DNA from: JAENVT01 sp031424145
Lineage (GTDB): Bacteria; Actinomycetota; Acidimicrobiia; Acidimicrobiales; Ilumatobacteraceae
Assembly: GCA_031424145.1 (NCBI GenBank)
Contig: JANPGV010000295.1
Span: 1 to 16,019 of the forward strand
DNA length: 16,019 bases
Reading direction: 5' to 3'
The notes beneath the pieces are model-generated. The model did no database searches and had not been told where the DNA came from. It saw only the letters and a program-made list of their open reading frames with translations. Positions 14,112-16,019 of this stretch are shown here, one piece after another. The translations under genes and the position numbers were made by a program. Every line of letters starts with the position of its first letter. The stretch's first letter is position 1.

Positions 14112-14180
14112 GAGAATGCTGACCTTACCGTCAGTTCCCGGCACGGCGACGAATTGACGTCGACGGATACGGTGTGCGCA

Positions 14181-16019
14181 GTGCACGAACCTCTTGCCAA
14201 GCAGATCGAACACCATTGGGACCGGCCGACCGGACGTGTCGAGGACCCGTGGGCGTGGCTGCGCGACCGAAACGACCCCGACACGATCGCCTACCTGGAC
14301 GCCGAGAACGAATTCACCGCAGCCTGGTTCGCGGATCACGAAGACCTCGTCGAGACGATCTTCGGCGAGATCAAGTCGCGCATCCAGGAGACCGACGTGA
14401 CGGCGCCGATCAAGGACGGCGACTGGTGGTACACCTCGCGCACCGAGGAAGGCAGCGACTACGCGATCCACTGCCGAGGTCACTCTGTCGAGGACGCGAC
14501 GGCACAGGTGATCCTCGACGAGAACCGCGAGGCGGAAGGTCACGATTTCTTCTCCGTCGAGGCATTCGACGTCAGCCCCAATCAGCGCCTTCTCGCCTGG
14601 AGCGCCGATCTCAACGGCGGCGAGAAGTACACCCTGCGAATCCGCGATCTCGACACCGGTCTCGACACCGACGACGTGGTCCACGACGTCGCGTGGTGCG
14701 GGACGGCGTGGTCGGAGGTCAACAGGTCGGTCTTCTACGTCACTGCCAACGAAGCGATGCGTCCTTACAAGGTCTGGCGGCATGATCTCGGCACCGACCA
14801 GTCCGCCGACACGCTCGTCTTCGAAGAGAAGGACGAGCGGTTCTATCTGTACATCGAGCTCAGTCGCAGCGGCAAGTGGATCATCATCGACAGTCGTTGC
14901 AAGACGTCGTCGGAGATCCTCCTGATTCCCGCTGACGAACCCACCGATCCTCCGCGGATCGTGCGGCCGCGCACCGACGACGTCGAGTACGCCGTCGATC
15001 ACTGGGGTGACCGTTTCGTCATCCTCACCAACCTCGACGCGGAGGATTTCCGCGTGATGACCGCACCCATCGACGCGCCCGACGATTGGACCGAGCTTGT
15101 CCCCCACAAGGCCGGTCGGCGGATCGTCGCCACCGAACCGTTCGAGGGACACCTGCTGCTGCACGAGTGGAGCGAGGCCCAGCAACAGCTGCGCGTGCTG
15201 TTCGGCGACGGCGGCCAGCGAGTCTTCGATCTCGGCGACGAGCCACACGACGTCGAAGTCGACGCCAACCCCGAGTGGCGCAGTGAGACGTTTCGGTACC
15301 GGTACCAGTCCCTGACGACACCGATGACCGTCTACGAGGAGAACGTCCGCACCGGCGAGCGAAAGCTGTTGAAGCAGACGCCCGTCCCTGGCGTCGATCT
15401 GTCGAAGTACACCGCAACGCGCCAATGGGCAACATCCCACGACGGCACGCGGGTCCCCGTCGACCTCGTTCGTCACGTCGACACGGCCTTCGACGGGACC
15501 GCGCCCTGCCTGATCTACGGATACGGCAGCTACGAAGCGTCGGAGCCGCCATGGTTCAGCGCGGCACGATTGTCGCTGCTCGACCGTGGCTTCGTCTGGG
15601 CGCTGGCCCACCCCCGCGGTGGCGGCGAGCTCGGTCGCCGCTGGTACCTCGACGGGAAGCTGCTCAACAAGCGAAACACCTTTCTCGACACAATCGCGGT
15701 GGCCGAGCACGTTGTCGCCCATCAATGGGCAGCGCCCAGCCGGGTGGCGATCCGCGGCGGAAGCGCAGGAGGCCTGCTGGTCGGTGCGTGCATGACGATG
15801 CGGCCCGAACTGTTCGCAGCTGTCGTGGCCGAGGTGCCGTTCGTCGACGTCGTCACGACCATGTACGACGAGACCCTGCCGCTCACGATCACCGAGTGGG
15901 ATGAATGGGGCAATCCCGCCTCCGAGCCGCTGGCCAGCTACATGCTGAGCTACTCCCCCTACGACCAGACCACACCGCACGACTATCCGGCGGTGTTCAT
16001 CACGGCCGGCCTCAACGAT
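14181..16019 (+). CDS. S9 prolyl oligopeptidase/oligopeptidase B-type serine peptidase, 3' end missing
   Basis: The frame runs to the window edge, giving 613 residues of an expected 690-720. It starts HEPLAKQIEHHWDRPTGRVE and DPWAWLRDRND, the typical N-terminus of the S9A family, followed by a beta-propeller domain (about 70-420). The alpha/beta hydrolase domain then shows YGYGSYE, AHPRGGGELGRRWY and the nucleophile S528 in RGGSAGG. The last residue in the window, D613 in TAGLND, should be the catalytic Asp; the catalytic His is beyond the edge. There is no signal peptide, so it is probably cytoplasmic and cleaves short peptides after basic or Pro residues. GTG 14181 is chosen because TACGGT (14168-14173) lies seven bases upstream; GTG 14172 is an alternative. 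It is divergent from the ferredoxin gene. Confidence 0.92.
   Translation, partial: MHEPLAKQIEHHWDRPTGRVEDPWAWLRDRNDPDTIAYLDAENEFTAAWFADHEDLVETIFGEIKSRIQETDVTAPIKDGDWWYTSRTEEGSDYAIHCRGHSVEDATAQVILDENREAEGHDFFSVEAFDVSPNQRLLAWSADLNGGEKYTLRIRDLDTGLDTDDVVHDVAWCGTAWSEVNRSVFYVTANEAMRPYKVWRHDLGTDQSADTLVFEEKDERFYLYIELSRSGKWIIIDSRCKTSSEILLIPADEPTDPPRIVRPRTDDVEYAVDHWGDRFVILTNLDAEDFRVMTAPIDAPDDWTELVPHKAGRRIVATEPFEGHLLLHEWSEAQQQLRVLFGDGGQRVFDLGDEPHDVEVDANPEWRSETFRYRYQSLTTPMTVYEENVRTGERKLLKQTPVPGVDLSKYTATRQWATSHDGTRVPVDLVRHVDTAFDGTAPCLIYGYGSYEASEPPWFSAARLSLLDRGFVWALAHPRGGGELGRRWYLDGKLLNKRNTFLDTIAVAEHVVAHQWAAPSRVAIRGGSAGGLLVGACMTMRPELFAAVVAEVPFVDVVTTMYDETLPLTITEWDEWGNPASEPLASYMLSYSPYDQTTPHDYPAVFITAGLND

Noticed and set aside
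13860..15980. A 706-codon minus-strand open frame
   Set aside because: Only its last 83 codons (the ferredoxin) are real. The rest is antisense to the S9 peptidase, whose family motifs are clear on the plus strand; high GC keeps the opposite frame open.

Overview
The window is high-GC DNA with dense, overlapping genes. The SUF gene content (sufB, sufD, a Rieske ferredoxin, sufC, sufS and sufU), start codons lying 6-7 nt after -10-like hexamers, a DUF5317 gene and a DUF559-type endonuclease point to an actinobacterium. An Acidimicrobiia/Ilumatobacter-like lineage fits best. That placement is inferred from gene content; no rRNA or other marker is present.

Layout. (1) 1-1295: the 3' end of an unrecognised gene, overlapped by a membrane fatty-acid desaturase. 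(2) 1295-1430: a cluster of four 16-bp repeats, two in each orientation, then a palindromic promoter box. (3) 1440-4594, plus strand: a tightly coupled operon sufC-sufS-sufU-DUF2889. (4) 4598-7966, minus strand: YbaK-type deacylase, pterin-4a-carbinolamine dehydratase, DUF5317 membrane protein and a membrane GGDEF-EAL protein. (5) 7967-8534: mostly non-coding, but holding two adjacent unlisted micro-genes of 31 and 29 codons with a strong ribosome binding site. (6) 8535-10749, minus strand: sufD-Rieske ferredoxin-sufC (a second sufC), all with 4-bp overlaps. Upstream is a small four-cysteine protein. (7) 11300-12314: a plus-strand DUF559 gene bracketed by two 40-bp palindromes, separating sufD and the cysteine gene from sufB. 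(8) 12361-14111, minus strand: sufB, then a ferredoxin ending in a terminator hairpin. (9) 14181-end: an S9 prolyl oligopeptidase-type gene cut by the window edge.

How it fits together. The window codes for a nearly complete SUF iron-sulfur assembly machine: SufS takes sulfur from cysteine, SufU accepts it, and SufB/SufC/SufD form the scaffold. It is split into oppositely oriented clusters and has two SufC paralogues. The three SUF transcription units share one palindromic box, CTAY-N4-GTAG, followed by a GAA-rich tail, suggesting common control by a regulator not encoded here. The DUF559 gene and its palindromes look like a later insertion between sufB and the rest. No CRISPR array, tRNA, rRNA or transposase was seen.
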